A DNA stretch of 64,000 nt, from the NCBI GenBank assembly GCA_026874595.1, contig CM049307.1, forward strand, positions 78,652,643-78,716,642, read 5' to 3'. This DNA comes from Sipunculus nudus (Eukaryota; Annelida; Sipuncula; Golfingiida; Sipunculidae). The notes under the pieces were generated by a model. The model had not been told where the DNA came from. It was given only the letters and a program-made list of their open reading frames with translations, and did not search any database. Each line of letters opens with the position of its first letter. Position 1 is the first letter of the stretch. The translations under genes were made by a program, and so were the position numbers. This document shows, piece by piece, positions 1 through 12,700 of this stretch.

Positions 1-567
1 AATCTCCCGTGTCAGTTTCAGATGATCTTTTTTTACACCAACCTCTCTGTCAAGTTTCTGATGTCACTATCTTTACCTGGTGTACTTTCAGTACAAGATG
101 ATCATGGACAAAGACATATAAAATACATCACTCTCCCCAGTTTCAGCTCATATGATATTCACGTTATGCATTGTACATTTGTTCATTTATAACATCTGAT
201 TGTATTCCATTATTAATACCATTACTATTACTGCATACTATTCATTACTATTTAATCTTCTTAATTACAATGAATAAACAATGATTAATATACTGATATA
301 ATAAATAAGATTGTTGTTGATATTCTGGAGGATAGGTGTCTGCAGTACATACTGCTAGAAACTAAACCCCCCCCCCCAGCCCCCCACCCCCCCACACACA
401 CAGCGTCAATGATAAATGTTTTAACCACTTCATTCTAGTTGACCAATGGTGAGCGCCCCTCGCCCCTTGACCAAAATGCAATGTTAAATTTATACTTTTT
501 TTCAGTTTCTTAGTATAAAGCTAGGTTGGAGTAATTCTCATTACAAGATATCTCTTGATATCATCAG

Positions 568-788
568 GATTTTGGAGTTCCGGTACCGACGCAGATGTAG
601 AAGGGGTGTGGAAGTGGTCATCAACCGGAGGCTCGGTTAATGGCAGCCTGCCGAGTGATTACAACGTGACAGGAGGCATTCAGGAGAACTGTTTACGTAT
701 ACGCTGGTATACCTCCTCCAGCAACTGGTATGATGCTCACTGTACTATGAAACAATTCTACTCGCTGTGCGAAGTAGCCCTCGGTTAG
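568..788 (+). CDS. C-type lectin-like domain, terminal exon
   Basis: This is the last coding exon of a protein with a C-type lectin-like domain. It begins after an AG acceptor (566-567) and ends at TAG 786-788. It encodes the second half of the fold: FWSSGTDADVEGVWKW, then ENC, then WYD..C, then FYSLCE. This is the usual ENC / WND / C / YICE order that closes a CTLD, with its conserved cysteines. The calcium-site WND is WYD here and no EPN or QPD triplet is visible, so Ca2+-dependent sugar binding is uncertain. Such proteins are usually secreted or membrane recognition molecules in animals. Upstream exons were not found between 1 and 567 and must lie left of the window. Overlapping AATAAA signals at 929-938 fit the 3' end. 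The domain call is firm; the gene's identity is unknown. Confidence 0.75.
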
Positions 789-1604
789 TTTTTTACTAAT
801 AAATCAAACTTTCCGGGAATTTTTCTAGCAATTTCTCGGGGCCTTGTTGATTCTCCCTTGTGTTGTGAAACCGTACAAAAATATTAACTCTTTTAAACAA
901 AAACAATGCCGAGTCAAGACTGAGTCGAAATAAATAAAACCAATGTCAGATTTTTCATTGAAAAAAGGCGCTGTACTAATTTCACCTTATATGGAAGTTA
1001 GCAGAAGCTTACTTAAGTCACACAAATATTGTTTTATATATGCCAGGTTACTATTTCACTTAACAATATTGAATTGTGCATCTTGTGCATTTAATCTCTG
1101 TTGTATTTTCTTATACTATTTGTAAGAAATATATATACACGTTTGTTGGTTCATTATAATACCATGTTGTAAAAGAAGCTGTATATTGCTTGTACATATG
1201 CCATGTTTGTGGATAACATATCCTTACATTGAATCATGCATTCCTTTAGGGGCGGAATTTTAAATATGGGGGAGGGGGGAGGAGGTCATATAGTGAGGTC
1301 GTGAAGGGAGAGAGCATGGGACAGGATGTGCCCCTATGATTATGTAGAAATGTTTAGGATGATTGTGTAAGCTGTTACAATGCAGTATTCACTTTATATC
1401 GGTATTAGGCATGACCGTTTATTGTTCGATTTTACGGAAATTAAGATGAAAAATAGGGTTTATCCGTCCTTGAACTGTAAACATTTTTACTTATATTGTT
1501 GTTGTGAAATGTGCCTGTATTGTGAATTCCGTGTACCATAATATCAAGAATAATATTATTGAAACGTATAATTGCTTGTTAAAAGTATCCCAAGGTAAAT
1601 TCAT

Positions 1605-1653
<49 letters not shown>

Positions 1654-2373
1654 AAAAATGATAAGTCTTGATAATTCCATTATATTTACAGAAACATTTG
1701 TCTTTAAACGACAGGCATGCAGTTTTTTGTTGTGCATTATTAATTTGGTAATTTAGTAATACAACTCACTCTGTGGACCAGAGGTGTGAGATGAGAGATG
1801 ACAAAACAAGCTGAATTTCACCAGTTGTTTGTAACTTAATGCTTGTCTGAATAAAATGTGGACTCAAAACTTTACTCATACATAAATATAAATATAACTA
1901 TTTCTTGTTTAGCTCAACAAATTCGATTGAGATGCACAATAAAATATAAAATGTAAGTCTTATTTGTTTGTCTTAATACTCGTTGTGAAATCCTTCGAAA
2001 GATGTATGGACGATTAGAAATGCGGGAATGAAAAGCAACCAAGAAGATAAAACAGCTGATTCTTGAGGAGAAAGCACAGATAGAGCGCAAGTCTCCACCA
2101 ACGCCTGCACCAATGTCAAGATCTTCCCCATAATTTATACAATACCCATTGTCCGTCATGTCACGTTAATTCATTTTAATGTATTTAATATATATATATA
2201 TTGTGTTGTATTTACAACTAACATAAACAATAAAACAGGAAAATGCCTATATTTACCATCCTTCTACAAAATTTCAATTAATTGAGAACTTTGGCAGATT
2301 AAAAAGTATGCTATGACAAACTTGGCAGTCTCTGATTGACTTATGGTAAGTGCCGAGTTTTGGAGGGGACTTC
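789..2373. other. Intergenic stretch with (TA)n tract
   Basis: No supported gene. It holds the 3' UTR of the lectin-like exon, a G-rich patch near 1255-1280 and a (TA)n tract at 1608-1651. At 1990-2149 the plus strand reads like protein (EILRKMYGRLEMRE, stop, then KATKKIKQLILEEKAQIERK, ending in TAA). I do not recognise it and it may be a broken exon. Confidence 0.5.
929..938 (+). promoter_or_regulatory. Polyadenylation signal of the lectin-like gene
   Basis: Two overlapping AATAAA hexamers lie about 140 bases after the stop codon of the lectin-like exon, on the same strand. Confidence 0.5.
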
Positions 2374-2532
2374 TGTTACGAAGACAAATTTTTCAGGGGA
2401 AAACATTGTGCCGATCCCGGTTTCGAACCCATGTTGGTGGCGCACAGGTCCGGCGTTCCAGCCGCTTCGCTAGAAGAGCAAGGTTCACTAGCGAGACAGT
2501 TCGGTCCGCCTTTTATGTCGTCCCCCGTTACA
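2374..2532 (-). repeat. tRNA-like short element with 7-bp terminal inverted repeats, copy 1
   Basis: A 159-bp copy in reverse orientation relative to the copies at 48338-48495 and 48617-48772. Its ends are TGTTACG and CGTTACA. Inside is a stretch resembling a pol III B box (GGTTCGAAxCCCGG on the minus strand) and an A-box-like segment around 'tagcgaagcggctgg'. It could be a tRNA-derived SINE or a MITE that picked up tRNA-like sequence. Confidence 0.65.
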
Positions 2533-3316
2533 CTTATCTGAAACCTGGCGGGCTCCTAACACTCAGCAAAGTAAAGTCTGACACCGTAATACGACACAGT
2601 GACGGCGTTCAGTCATTCAAAAAGATATGTCTTTATGAATGGTAACAATGAAGTGTTTCTCCCCCGGTTGGACCCAACGCCATTGTCACTTATCTCACTT
2701 TGCACCCACCTTTCAAGATGACGATGTCACCGGCGTGACCATCACAAAATCATTTCCACATAAAAGCCCATGGAAGTTAACAAGTACATTGCCCCCCCCA
2801 AAAAAAATAAATAAAAAGTAAAATATTCTTAACTGATTTAATAAAATTTACCAAGAGAGTGGGTCATAAGCCAAGGGAGAAGTATTAAAATCAGGGTCGA
2901 ATTGACATATTCCAGAGGGTTCTACGGAAAGAGGGGTAAATTTGGCTAGATTCGAATTTAAAAAAAAAGTTTTTTTTTAAAGATTGTCTTTATAATCGTT
3001 TATGATAAGCCAGCTTGATTTTATCTGTTCTATACCTATATTACCAAAACAGGCTCTTTAAGAGTGTAAATGACAGGTACACTGACACAATTAGATACCC
3101 AAAACAATTTTGTTCCCCAAATGAGAAATACCTGTAGTCCACTTTCAGCTCACAGTCAGTAATATCCTTGGAGTGGCGTTGGGGCGCCCTCTGTCGGTAG
3201 TTGTCCTCCTATCAGCAGCTTTCTTCAAGAGTTTTTATAATAAAAAAGTACTATTTAACCCAAAGATTCGTTCGTCTTAAATAGCGCTTTGGTGTAATTT
3301 GCTGATTAAGCTCTGG

Positions 3317-3361
<45 letters not shown>

Positions 3362-3445
3362 ATATATATATTATATATATAAATATATATATATACATGT
3401 ATATATTAATATATATATATATATATATATATTGAGATATATGAT

Positions 3446-3487
<42 letters not shown>

Positions 3488-4659
3488 GGAAATGTCTTCG
3501 ATTCGACGCCGAAGTTTGTTATATAGTTTACAGATTAGAGTGTGTGATATTTTTCTCTGTGTGAATACAAATTTTAATTGCCTCTTGTGAATAATTTGTC
3601 ACGTCAAATGTTCTATTTGAAGGGCACTATATCAAACCTGCTCAACATAAGTTATTTAATTACTATCATCCAGATAAAACTTTAACACCAAACAGCACTG
3701 TGCAAGGAATAATCAGTCAAAGTGATGATGATGATTATGATTATCATAAGTACGACCATTTCCTTCATGCTGCACTTGAGAGGCATACATTCATTAAACA
3801 CAAATTAGTGTTACAAGTAACTAATCAAACTCAGTCAAGGCATGCCATGGCGTGCGGTGTCCAGTCATGAAACAATAACAGATGAATTTGATAAACCTTG
3901 AAATGCGGAAGTATGTGACTCATGTCCAAGAGAGGAGATGAATTCCAATGTCGAAATCACGATAATTAGGTACAGACAGACATCAGTCTGGGATTTCCCC
4001 TCCAGAAGCGCCATCTGTCTGAATATTTGTGATTTAAGTTGAGCTGATGATAGTCTCTCTTAAACAGACGCCAGGTGCCGCTACATCTTTATATATAGTG
4101 CGTCTCTGATTGGACACAATTTTGTAGAGGATGAAAATGAGGTCTCATTTTGGACCCCCTCACCCTAGACAACTACAGCATGTAGCCTTTCTTCGTAATT
4201 TATCCATAATATTTCTCTTTGTCTTTGTTTTTTAAGCTGGCAACATGCCTAAGCAATCAGAATTCTTATTCTGAGAGATGTAACCGTGTACTATAATGTT
4301 TACAGACATCTCACGCCTCACATATATCAACATCATGTTCTTCGAAATAGATAAAAAAAAAATAAACCTTTCAATAGGTAAATTTCATGAATTTCAATAT
4401 TTTACATGATAATAATTCACGCTCACATGATCTAATTTTGGATAAGTATCCAGAGTTGCCAGATGGGGGCGATGTATGATGCTGGACTCAGGAGCGGCTT
4501 GTAGAGGGTGCTGTAAGTAGGACAGGCGAACTGTTTAGAACCAGGGAGGAGGCCAAGCTCTGGGTGTGCCTTGATTAACTTCCATGGTGACTTCGTATTG
4601 ATATGTGTCACCCCTAATAAAAAATTTTCTCTTCTTTGCTATTCCTATTTACACAGATC
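2533..4659. other. Intergenic, no gene seen; (TA)n cluster
   Basis: No coding exon could be supported. A compound (TA)n/(TATA)n cluster covers 3318-3486. Short duplicated-looking motifs such as 'gcgccctctgtcgg' (about 3188) and 'agaagcgccatctgtct' (about 4003) suggest old repeats. Confidence 0.5.
3318..3486. repeat. Compound (TA)n microsatellite
   Basis: Three long TA runs are separated by short interruptions (attataaat, tacatg, tgagatatatgatcc). Confidence 0.95.
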
Positions 4660-4760
4660 AGAAACCACCCCCCCTCTCTCTTCTCTCTGTCGCTCTCTCT
4701 CTCTCTCTTTCTCTGCTTCCCCCCCCCCCCCCTCCCCTCTCTCTCTCTCTCGCCCGGCCT
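4660..4760. repeat. CT-rich / poly-C low-complexity tract
   Basis: Runs of (CT)n and a stretch of about ten C residues. Open frames through it on both strands (SLSLSLS, REREGRGGG) are products of the repeat. Confidence 0.9.
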
Positions 4761-5058
4761 GTCTAGTAAGCCACTGCCGCTGACTGTTGCAGACTCGAAA
4801 ATATTATCATACATAAGAACTTATATAATATTCTTTTTTGTTTTATGAATGCAAACTATAAATATTATTATTATTTATTATTATTATTATTGTTATTATA
4901 ACATATATTTGTAACGTATCATTGGTAACGCGTGCACGGTGATAGATATTGTCACTAGAAGAGTTAACTTAATATAAGTCATAAATCTTAATTAATTTTT
5001 TATTCGAGGGTTAATATTTTCAGGGGATGAGCTTACATTATTATTATGAAAATGAAAG

Positions 5059-5059
<1 letters not shown>

Positions 5060-5134
<75 letters not shown>
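5060..5134. repeat. (TA)n microsatellite
   Basis: About 75 bp of nearly uninterrupted TA with one early AA. Confidence 0.95.
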
Positions 5135-5136
<2 letters not shown>

Positions 5137-7429
5137 CTATGATGGGTCCGAGTCACAACAGCCGGGGTACCCCTTGATTTAGACCTCGCCCCTTACCGAA
5201 CCACACCGACGAAAAAAAAAGCCTCGTCCCGCCCTGCTCCGCAAATCTTCACCGCCAAAACCCGAGTTCAACCCGCAATGACGGATATCTGTTGTGAGCG
5301 GAAGGCATATCCTTGTTATTCTGATGGTATGACTTTAATCAGTTTATTTGCTAGCAGGGGAGTGCTATGGGTTATCACAGACTAAAATACAATAATGTAC
5401 TTGCCTTTCATTAAATAGTTTCAGCACACTTAATATCTATAGGTATATAGTTTAACAGAAAATCAGCAGATCCATTAAAAGAAGAAGTTTTTTTTGAAGA
5501 AAAGTTTCACTCTTACTTTCCGATGAAGTACATTTTCTTTTAGTAGATTGCAAAAGAAAGTAAAAATAATCAAATTTCCACCAAATTCTTCCTTTGACTT
5601 GGAAGGACAGGATTTAGGACATCTAAAGGGCACAGGATTTACAAGGCAATACAAGCTATATAGTAACAAGACAGTGTTCAAAACAGTGTAGACAAGCAGA
5701 TGGACACCACAATTCAAATTCTGTTCTTCGTGATGCCGGATGATGTAGAACACTTATACGCGCGTCCTGATATTTGTTCTCAATCCACAACAAATAGCCG
5801 TCCCTATACTTTACGTTTTCTACTAAACCACGTTCACTAAACGTGATTTTATGTACCGATATACGTAACTCAGTGTCTGCTCTTATCTGAAATAGTCGGC
5901 CAGAGAGCCGTACTTTCGTTACAATGCCGCGAGGTGGTAGTACCTGTTCTTATTAAGCAAGAGTAAGTTTGATGGCTCCGCTAGTACGAAAAAATATAAT
6001 TCAATCATTTCATCGAATGGGCAAGTCTACACAACAAACAATTACTTCCTAGTCAAATATCATTCCTCCCGAAAATTTGAAATGATAACAAAGAGTGTGC
6101 GATGGTCACTCTTAACATAAGTACATGACAGGGTGTGATCTACAAAGCCGGCTGCTTGATATTCTGTCAGGACACGTGGCTGTATTTATTTTGCCTTTTT
6201 AACATCTGTAAAACACCTGAGGTTTTGGCCTCTTTAATCAGTTTTCAAAATAAATTCTGATATTAAATATTTATTTTACCTGGAATTTTGTTGTCTCTAC
6301 AGTCAAACAAGGCCAAGAAAATCAGGGCTTGTGTGTCTCACTTTTCTGGTCCGAATGCAGTGAAGCTCAAATTACCTCTCCAAGCCGTTCCAAACAAGCA
6401 ACTGGACAACATGTCTTTGATTGGCCACAGATTTAAAAATATTTGACTGATACCATAATTTTATTATATTATGCTAAACAAGCCTAAAAATCAACAACAG
6501 GTCTTTTTAAAAGCCTCCTGGCATAACGGCTAGAGCGAGCCAAAGTAGGCTAAACCATTCACTAATCTCCTTCAGGACCTGACCCCCCACCTGACCTATT
6601 TGTGACAACCGACTCTGTAGGCGCTGATAATCTGCCAGTCAAGTAAGCTGGTCGTATAGACTCTCAAATAACAGAGGGTCGAAATGCCGTTACCTCGGTT
6701 CATCAAAAAGATATCATGACAATACTGACAATATTTTCAATAGCTGGCAGATCAGTTCTATAAAGTAAGCTAAAATGAAATAATGAGTCATAGGTCCTAT
6801 AATGAACGAAATTAAACCGATACTCTGTAAACAAGTTTAATAATGAAATAGATATCAACACATGAGACACCACGCCAGTGGCGGATCCAGAGAGGGGCCG
6901 CCTCCCCCCCCCCCCCCCCGTTCAGCTGTAACACCTCTCACGTTATCTGTTTCTTTTAACATTTATTCATGATAAATTTAATTTTTCAGATAAAATTTTT
7001 ACTCACGAGTAATGATTAAATTATCCACATTTTATTACTTTCTATTTCATTAGTTGAGGTCAATAATGTTCGTTAGTGTGATTTGCTCCGTTAAGTACTA
7101 GTATTTCTATACTTAGGGAGGGGCTCATAATACTGAGAGATACCTTCATACTGCACACGTCTGTGAGTGAGGCAAGGCCCTCTAATGACCCTGCACAGCG
7201 CTCAGCCTGGGTTGGGGTCCGCTGATACTCAAGTTTTGCATGTGTACTGCCTAGACCAAAGAAGCCGGTAAAATGCAAGGTTTAACATAGACTTCTACAT
7301 CAATTACTTACCACGAAGATTAGATTTAAATGTTGAAATTTGAAGTTGTTAACGTAGAATTCATCATTGAAATTGACATGTAACAAAGGATTAAATGTTC
7401 GAAACTTACAGTATATATCCTAAATTAGA

Positions 7430-7431
<2 letters not shown>

Positions 7432-7479
<48 letters not shown>
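7432..7479. repeat. (TA)n microsatellite
   Basis: Uninterrupted TA repeat of about 48 bp. Confidence 0.95.
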
Positions 7480-7482
<3 letters not shown>

Positions 7483-7720
7483 TACTGGCCATATGTTAAC
7501 CCCGCAAGGTTTGACCCCATTATCCAAGGACATTTTAGAAAATAGTATTTAAGAAGCAGAAATTCCTCATATTTGATCCTGAAAGGTTCCTCAAAGTCCA
7601 TTTTACATTGCAATTTAAAATATTCCCCTTTACGGGAGGGGGACACCCCACCCCTTCCAATACCCTCTCCCATGTACCTGTAATTATATAAATAAAATCA
7701 GATGAAAATTTCCTTTAGAT

Positions 7721-7981
7721 GTTTTATTTTGGCTTTAGAAAAATAAAAATGATAAAGTTAGTTTAGAATATTATTTTTCTTACCGCCATTAAGTAAATAT
7801 AATAATAATAATAATAATAATTCTTTGTCTGTAAATATTGGAGGATAAAAAAAGACATCTGGCGGAATTTTCGATACCATCACAATTGGTGATTTGATAT
7901 TTCTTTTTATTTTGGCTTTAGAAAAATAATTATATTATAAAGTTAATTTAGAATATTATTTTTCTTACCGCCATTAAGTAA

Positions 7982-8016
<35 letters not shown>

Positions 8017-8066
8017 TAAATAATAATAATTCTTTGTCTGTAAATATGGGAGGATGAAAAAATATA
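7721..8066 (+). repeat. Direct tandem duplication (~185-bp unit) with (AAT)n
   Basis: The segment beginning ttttattttggctttagaa occurs at about 7721 and again at about 7906. Both copies contain 'cttaccgccattaagtaaa', a variable (ATA)n run and 'ttctttgtctgtaaatat', in the same order. Confidence 0.85.
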
Positions 8067-9195
8067 GCCTTTAATAAATATTATCATACTTTTAGAAAAA
8101 AAATTTAATTTTCCAGAGCTTGTAATTTTTGTATTTACTTGCTCCCAAACTGACCTGTTCGGAGCCTATTATTAATCTGATAGCCTATGTTGCCCCGTCA
8201 CATAGACTACCAGATAACAAATAGGCCCCGAGCAGTCCATTTCTGGACTAGTTTTTTCTATATTTGGTATTCCTCGGTCCGATATTACCCATTGCAGTGA
8301 TTTATTTATTGCAATGTATAATACCGTAATTATAGTGCACAATGTTATGATTATTGTTGTTTATGTTGTTGCTGCTGTTCCTCTTCTTCTCCTTCTTTTC
8401 CTTATTAATATAAAAAAATAAGCCGAAACCAACGGAAATATATTCTCTAAATTTAATAAATGTTTCCCATTAAATTCTAAGCACCTTGACTGAGTGCATA
8501 CAGGTGCGTCAGGGGCTTAAAATGAACAAATCCCACCTTGTATATTTCAGTGTAACAGCTGGGTTTGGTCAGTAAGGTTTATAGGTGCAGGCGCACTGAT
8601 GTTAATTTCACCTCGCGTGATTATTCGCTCATGGATTTTCATCACTACTCTACTGCACGACTATTCCACATTTTTAACATACCAAATTTTTAACATACCC
8701 ATTTTATTGATTCAATTTTTGCGGCCTTGACCCCCCCCCCTTACCGAACCTGGGGACTTTTTTTTTAGGTTTTGTCATTGGTCCTCCTGGGTTCTCCAAA
8801 TTCCTGGATGAGCCCCTGTGGGTGCTTTTATATAATTTATGAATAAAATATTTTTGTAGTTTCATGACCTTTGGATCTACTTACTAATATTAGAGAGGGT
8901 GTCGTCCTGAAACCTCTGAGCATTTCGTGTAAAACCCATTAATTTGCAAATTAGCCGTCGCCAGTATTGGTTTATTATGGTTTTGCTTATATGTCTCTTA
9001 GATCTTGTCCTGTCTTAGCGATCAAGGTGTCTACACCCATGTTCTAATGGCCAATATACATATTTATTATATTTAATATACTTATGACTACTTTATTTTT
9101 ATGTCTTCAATATTATATTTGTTAACATTACTGAATTATATTGATGCGCGAGTGGACTGATGCTCTCTTCTTATGTTTCCTCTTTTCCTCGACAG
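8067..9195. other. Intergenic, no gene seen
   Basis: Apart from the dispersed repeat at 8727-8830, nothing recognisable on either strand. Confidence 0.4.
8727..8830 (-). repeat. Dispersed 'ggatttagga...aggttcgg' repeat, minus copy
   Basis: Reverse complement shares the order (ggatttagga/ggaatttgga), 'aggtccc...aggttcgg', a G run, then 'tcaaggcc' with plus-strand copies near 42515-42735 and 60635-60840. Non-coding, abundant-looking family; class unknown. Confidence 0.5.
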
Positions 9196-9296
9196 AGGGC
9201 GCTCTGGATCCTTCAGTTGGCGACACTGTCGGTCTGGTAGCAAATGCCATCTCAGCCTACCTGGGTGTTTTAAAGCTTGATAAAGCCATGGGATAA
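9196..9296 (+). CDS. Possible orphan terminal exon
   Basis: A pyrimidine-rich stretch and CAG (9193-9195) precede a 33-codon open segment containing DPSVGDTVGLVANAISAYLG and LKLDKAMG. It ends at TAA 9294-9296 and is followed about 45 bases later by AATAAA (around 9341). This has the shape of a last exon. I do not recognise the protein, and no upstream exon was found on this strand. Short length makes chance a real alternative. Confidence 0.3.
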
Positions 9297-9930
9297 TGGA
9301 ATGATGGCCATACATAACACTTTTTGTCGTATAATCCTGTAAATAAACATAAAAACAGTATTTGAACCCTTACCCTCCACTGAACGTCTTTTGGAAAGAT
9401 TTTCATGCGATTATTGTGTGTCGTAACACCGCGTACAGCCGTGCCGGATTCCCCATTGGTTGTGAGTAGATGACTAAGCTACGTGAAAGCTTTCTGTGAC
9501 TGTACCGTGACGGGTGTGTGACACCAGCATCGTGATGTGGATAAAGGTAACTTACAATAGAGTTTAATTAGGTAGTGATTTATACATATATATATCTACA
9601 CCTGCGGTATTTACGTCGCCTGCCATCTTCACCTGTGATGTGTTTAATCTTGCACTGCTGCAATGATATAACGCAAGTGCGTCATTCATAATAACATATA
9701 AAATCATCAATATAATTAATACGGAGTTGTTTTTTTTCTAGACCATGGTTTACCTGCTTCCGTTCTGATTTGACTCTCCAAATTCGGCAGACGTATCGGT
9801 GGTGTGCTCTTCTAGGACAAGTTTGTTTTATTTTGCGGGACTATGCCCTATTGAGCTGAATAATTAATAATTTTAATATTTCCCCATTAGGTGCCCCTAT
9901 TTCTTTTGTGCTGCAAGGCCCTCCACGCCT

Positions 9931-10722
9931 ATGACGCTTTTTCAGGAGGCGCCTCAGGGATTTTCGCTGGTCTGTTAAGACCGTAGCCAGAGCGCATGTC
10001 CTGCCCAAAAGGCATTTCGATGCAATACGCGGTCACGCGGGTCCGCTTCAATCCCCATTGACCCCCCATATCCATTGTAACGCCTCTAAAATTATTTTCT
10101 CTCTCAAAAGGAGGTAAAGATTTTTAATCCAAAGACCACATGACTCCGCTTTCAATGCGAGGACATTTCAGTTCGGTCCACACTGGGCACTGAGTCCAGT
10201 GATTTGACCACCGTTTAACAAACTTTTTATGGATTACTGGTATGTTCGTTAAATACATTCACAAATATATTTCCATGATAACCATGGTTTCAATATTTCG
10301 ACTAAGTCATGTGTTTTATGAATTTTTTTTTCCAAAAAAAAAAGCCCGACATGCAACTAAATTATCATTCGGGTTGAGGTGGGGGGGGGGTCACATTTAT
10401 TTGTTAAGATCCGTTGTCTGTAGGGACGGTGAAACATGAGAAAAGTATCACCAGTACATCTATAAATTGATAACAAACTTGAATTTGTAGTCAGGGCGTA
10501 CAGACTTCAACCAGAATCTCCTTTAATATCAGTCATGTGTTCACGTGTATGCGTTTCATGTGTGAACATTGTCATGCTTCAGTAACACGAGTTCACCTTG
10601 CGAGTTTCAGAACAAATACGACAAGTAAGGATGGTTTCCACACGGGGACAAACCTTTGTCATAATGGTTTATAAGAAAATTTATATTGTGGTTATTCTTA
10701 TTACCTCCAAAATGAAATGGAC
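9931..10722 (+). repeat. Dispersed element, tandem copy 1
   Basis: Shares ordered blocks with 10775-11418: 'acgctttttcaggaggcg', 'atatccattgtaacgcct', 'ctcaaaaggaggtaaa', 'tccatgataaccatgg', 'aacattgtcatg.ttcag', 'gttcacc..gcgag' and 'ttattacctc'. More diverged than the other two copies; non-coding. Confidence 0.7.
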
Positions 10723-10751
10723 TATTGATAAGTCTTTACCCTAACCCTCTT

Positions 10752-11418
10752 CAAATGTTCAGCAAAACATTTTTCGTCTGTCACGCTTTTTCAGGAGGCG
10801 ACTTGTCATCCCCACTAAGCCCCATTTCCATTATATCGCCTGTTAAGGAATTTACTCTGTCAAAAGGAGGTAAAAATTTTAAATTCAAGCGCGGAACACA
10901 GGTCTATATGAATCTGTTAATAGGGAGCAATTTTCCGTTGAGTGGGCAAAAAGAGCTGAGACCCTTTACACGATCCCCGTTTTATAGGTTACAGGTATGT
11001 TGATTTTTTTATACACTCAGAGGTATCTTTCCATGATAACCATGGTGTTGATAGTTCGGCCGATTTATGGGTGGTTTGAAAAAAAGTATTTTTTTTTCAA
11101 AAGGAAGCCCGGGGGGGGGGATTACACACACTAAACAAATGATCCTCAAACTTTTGGGGACTTTGAAACCACGCCAGAATCTACTAATCAGTCGTTCGTT
11201 CATACGTGCACATTTTCTGTAAAACATTGTCATGGTTCAGAAAAACGGTTCACCAGGCGAGTGGCGGAACAACTGCATACGAATGTGCGGCTTCTACTCA
11301 GGAACAAAGGAATAGCCCCTTATTATTATTCCTTTGTGGAATTGTGATTATTGCACTTAAGAAAAATATATAGAGGTGATTATTCCGATTACCTCAAAAA
11401 AAGTAATGGATTACGGAT
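10752..11418 (+). repeat. Dispersed element, tandem copy 2
   Basis: Direct repeat of 9931-10722. Its first ~420 bp also match the minus-strand copy at 35562-35980 closely, including the flanking 'tgttcagcaaaacat', the G run after 'aagcccg' and 'gggactttgaaacca'. An inverted dispersed copy shows that it is mobile, not only locally duplicated. Confidence 0.75.
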
Positions 11419-12624
11419 GCAGTTTTACTTTACAGATTTTTTTAGCCAAATCTGTATATTACATTTTGCGTTAATTTGCTGAAAGAAAATGCAACGAACT
11501 AGGGCTGCAGCAGTTTTTTGCTAAATGCTTTCATCGAAATATATCAACCTTCTTTCTTTTTATCTAGGAGAGTTGTCAGACCTTCTTATTCCATGACAAT
11601 TCACAGTGCTTTAACCAAAAATTTAATATTGTTTGAATATTTTTTTCTGGGCCTATCTTTTTCACATTGGCAGCTATACATTTCGCGTACAAGAGACTTC
11701 AACGACATATGAATGTGTATACAAAAACGCATGTGTCTGTTAACGTGTCTCATAGACTCTACCCTCAACTCACTACACTGAATAAACATCATGTTTAACG
11801 ATGTCGCCTGAGCTTCAACTAATACAATGCATCTTTCATATAATTTCACTATAGAATGCTTCTTAATACAATCGTTATATCTACGATATTTCCCAAGCAA
11901 TTTGAAGCTGTTGGACCTATGTTGTTTATTGGAAAAAAAACACTTCTCACTTAAAAATTCATAATCCCTGTAAATGTCTCACGTCTCTTTCCAAAATTTA
12001 TTTTTGGTGTCATTTCTGGAAAAGAATAATTTTTCTTTCTATGTTGATATTTGGGGGGGAGGGTGTTCCTGGAGAATTCTAGCAGAAGTAATCTTTATAT
12101 CATATAAGTGAAATACATGACAAAAGTTCCTGCAAAAATCTTAGGATTAAAATATGCGTTGTTTAGTTGCTACAGCTCATTACAAAAATATGCATCAGAT
12201 AGAGCCGTGGATTTTTCCACGGGAGCAGCTAGTTTACATTATTAACTGTAGATGACAGCAGTAGTTCATCTATAACAAGCGTACCGTGTGCAAACATTCA
12301 TAATGGCGGCTTTGACCAAAAAAAAACGTCAATTCATTGGATATAAGCGCTATCTTCGTAAGTTTTATGTACATACAGAAAGTTCCTAATTTTCTTTAAA
12401 GATTACAGTTGGTTGTAATTAGATTATGGATTTTATGTATATTAAACTAAACATTTGACAAAATGTTCTGATTTGATACGTTAATGGCAGAATTAGCATA
12501 TTGGATATACCCAAGCGAACCGGTATTGTACTTGATGAAAACAAGTTTATCTCGCATATCAGTAACCTCAATTATCCGCACAAAGTTTGTCCCCATAACT
12601 ATTCGGATCTTCAAGGTTCATACA

Positions 12625-12628
<4 letters not shown>
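11419..12628. other. Intergenic, no gene seen
   Basis: A 99-codon minus-strand frame (11601-11900) has no recognisable domain or splice context. No repeat family was recognised. Confidence 0.4.

Positions 12629-12698
<70 letters not shown>
12629..12698. repeat. (TA)n microsatellite at the Gypsy insertion site
   Basis: About 70 bp of TA ending two bases (GG) before the 5' LTR. A further TA tract (24798-24856) starts directly after the 3' LTR, so the element appears to sit inside one TA microsatellite. Confidence 0.9.
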
Positions 12699-12700
12699 GG

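Larger units (their letters stand above)
4761..7720. other. Intergenic, no gene seen
   Basis: Apart from (TA)n tracts at 5060-5134 and 7432-7479, a poly-C run near 6905-6918 and C-rich fragments of a dispersed repeat near 5165-5215, I see no supportable gene. The open frames present on either strand lack family resemblance and splice context. Confidence 0.45.
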
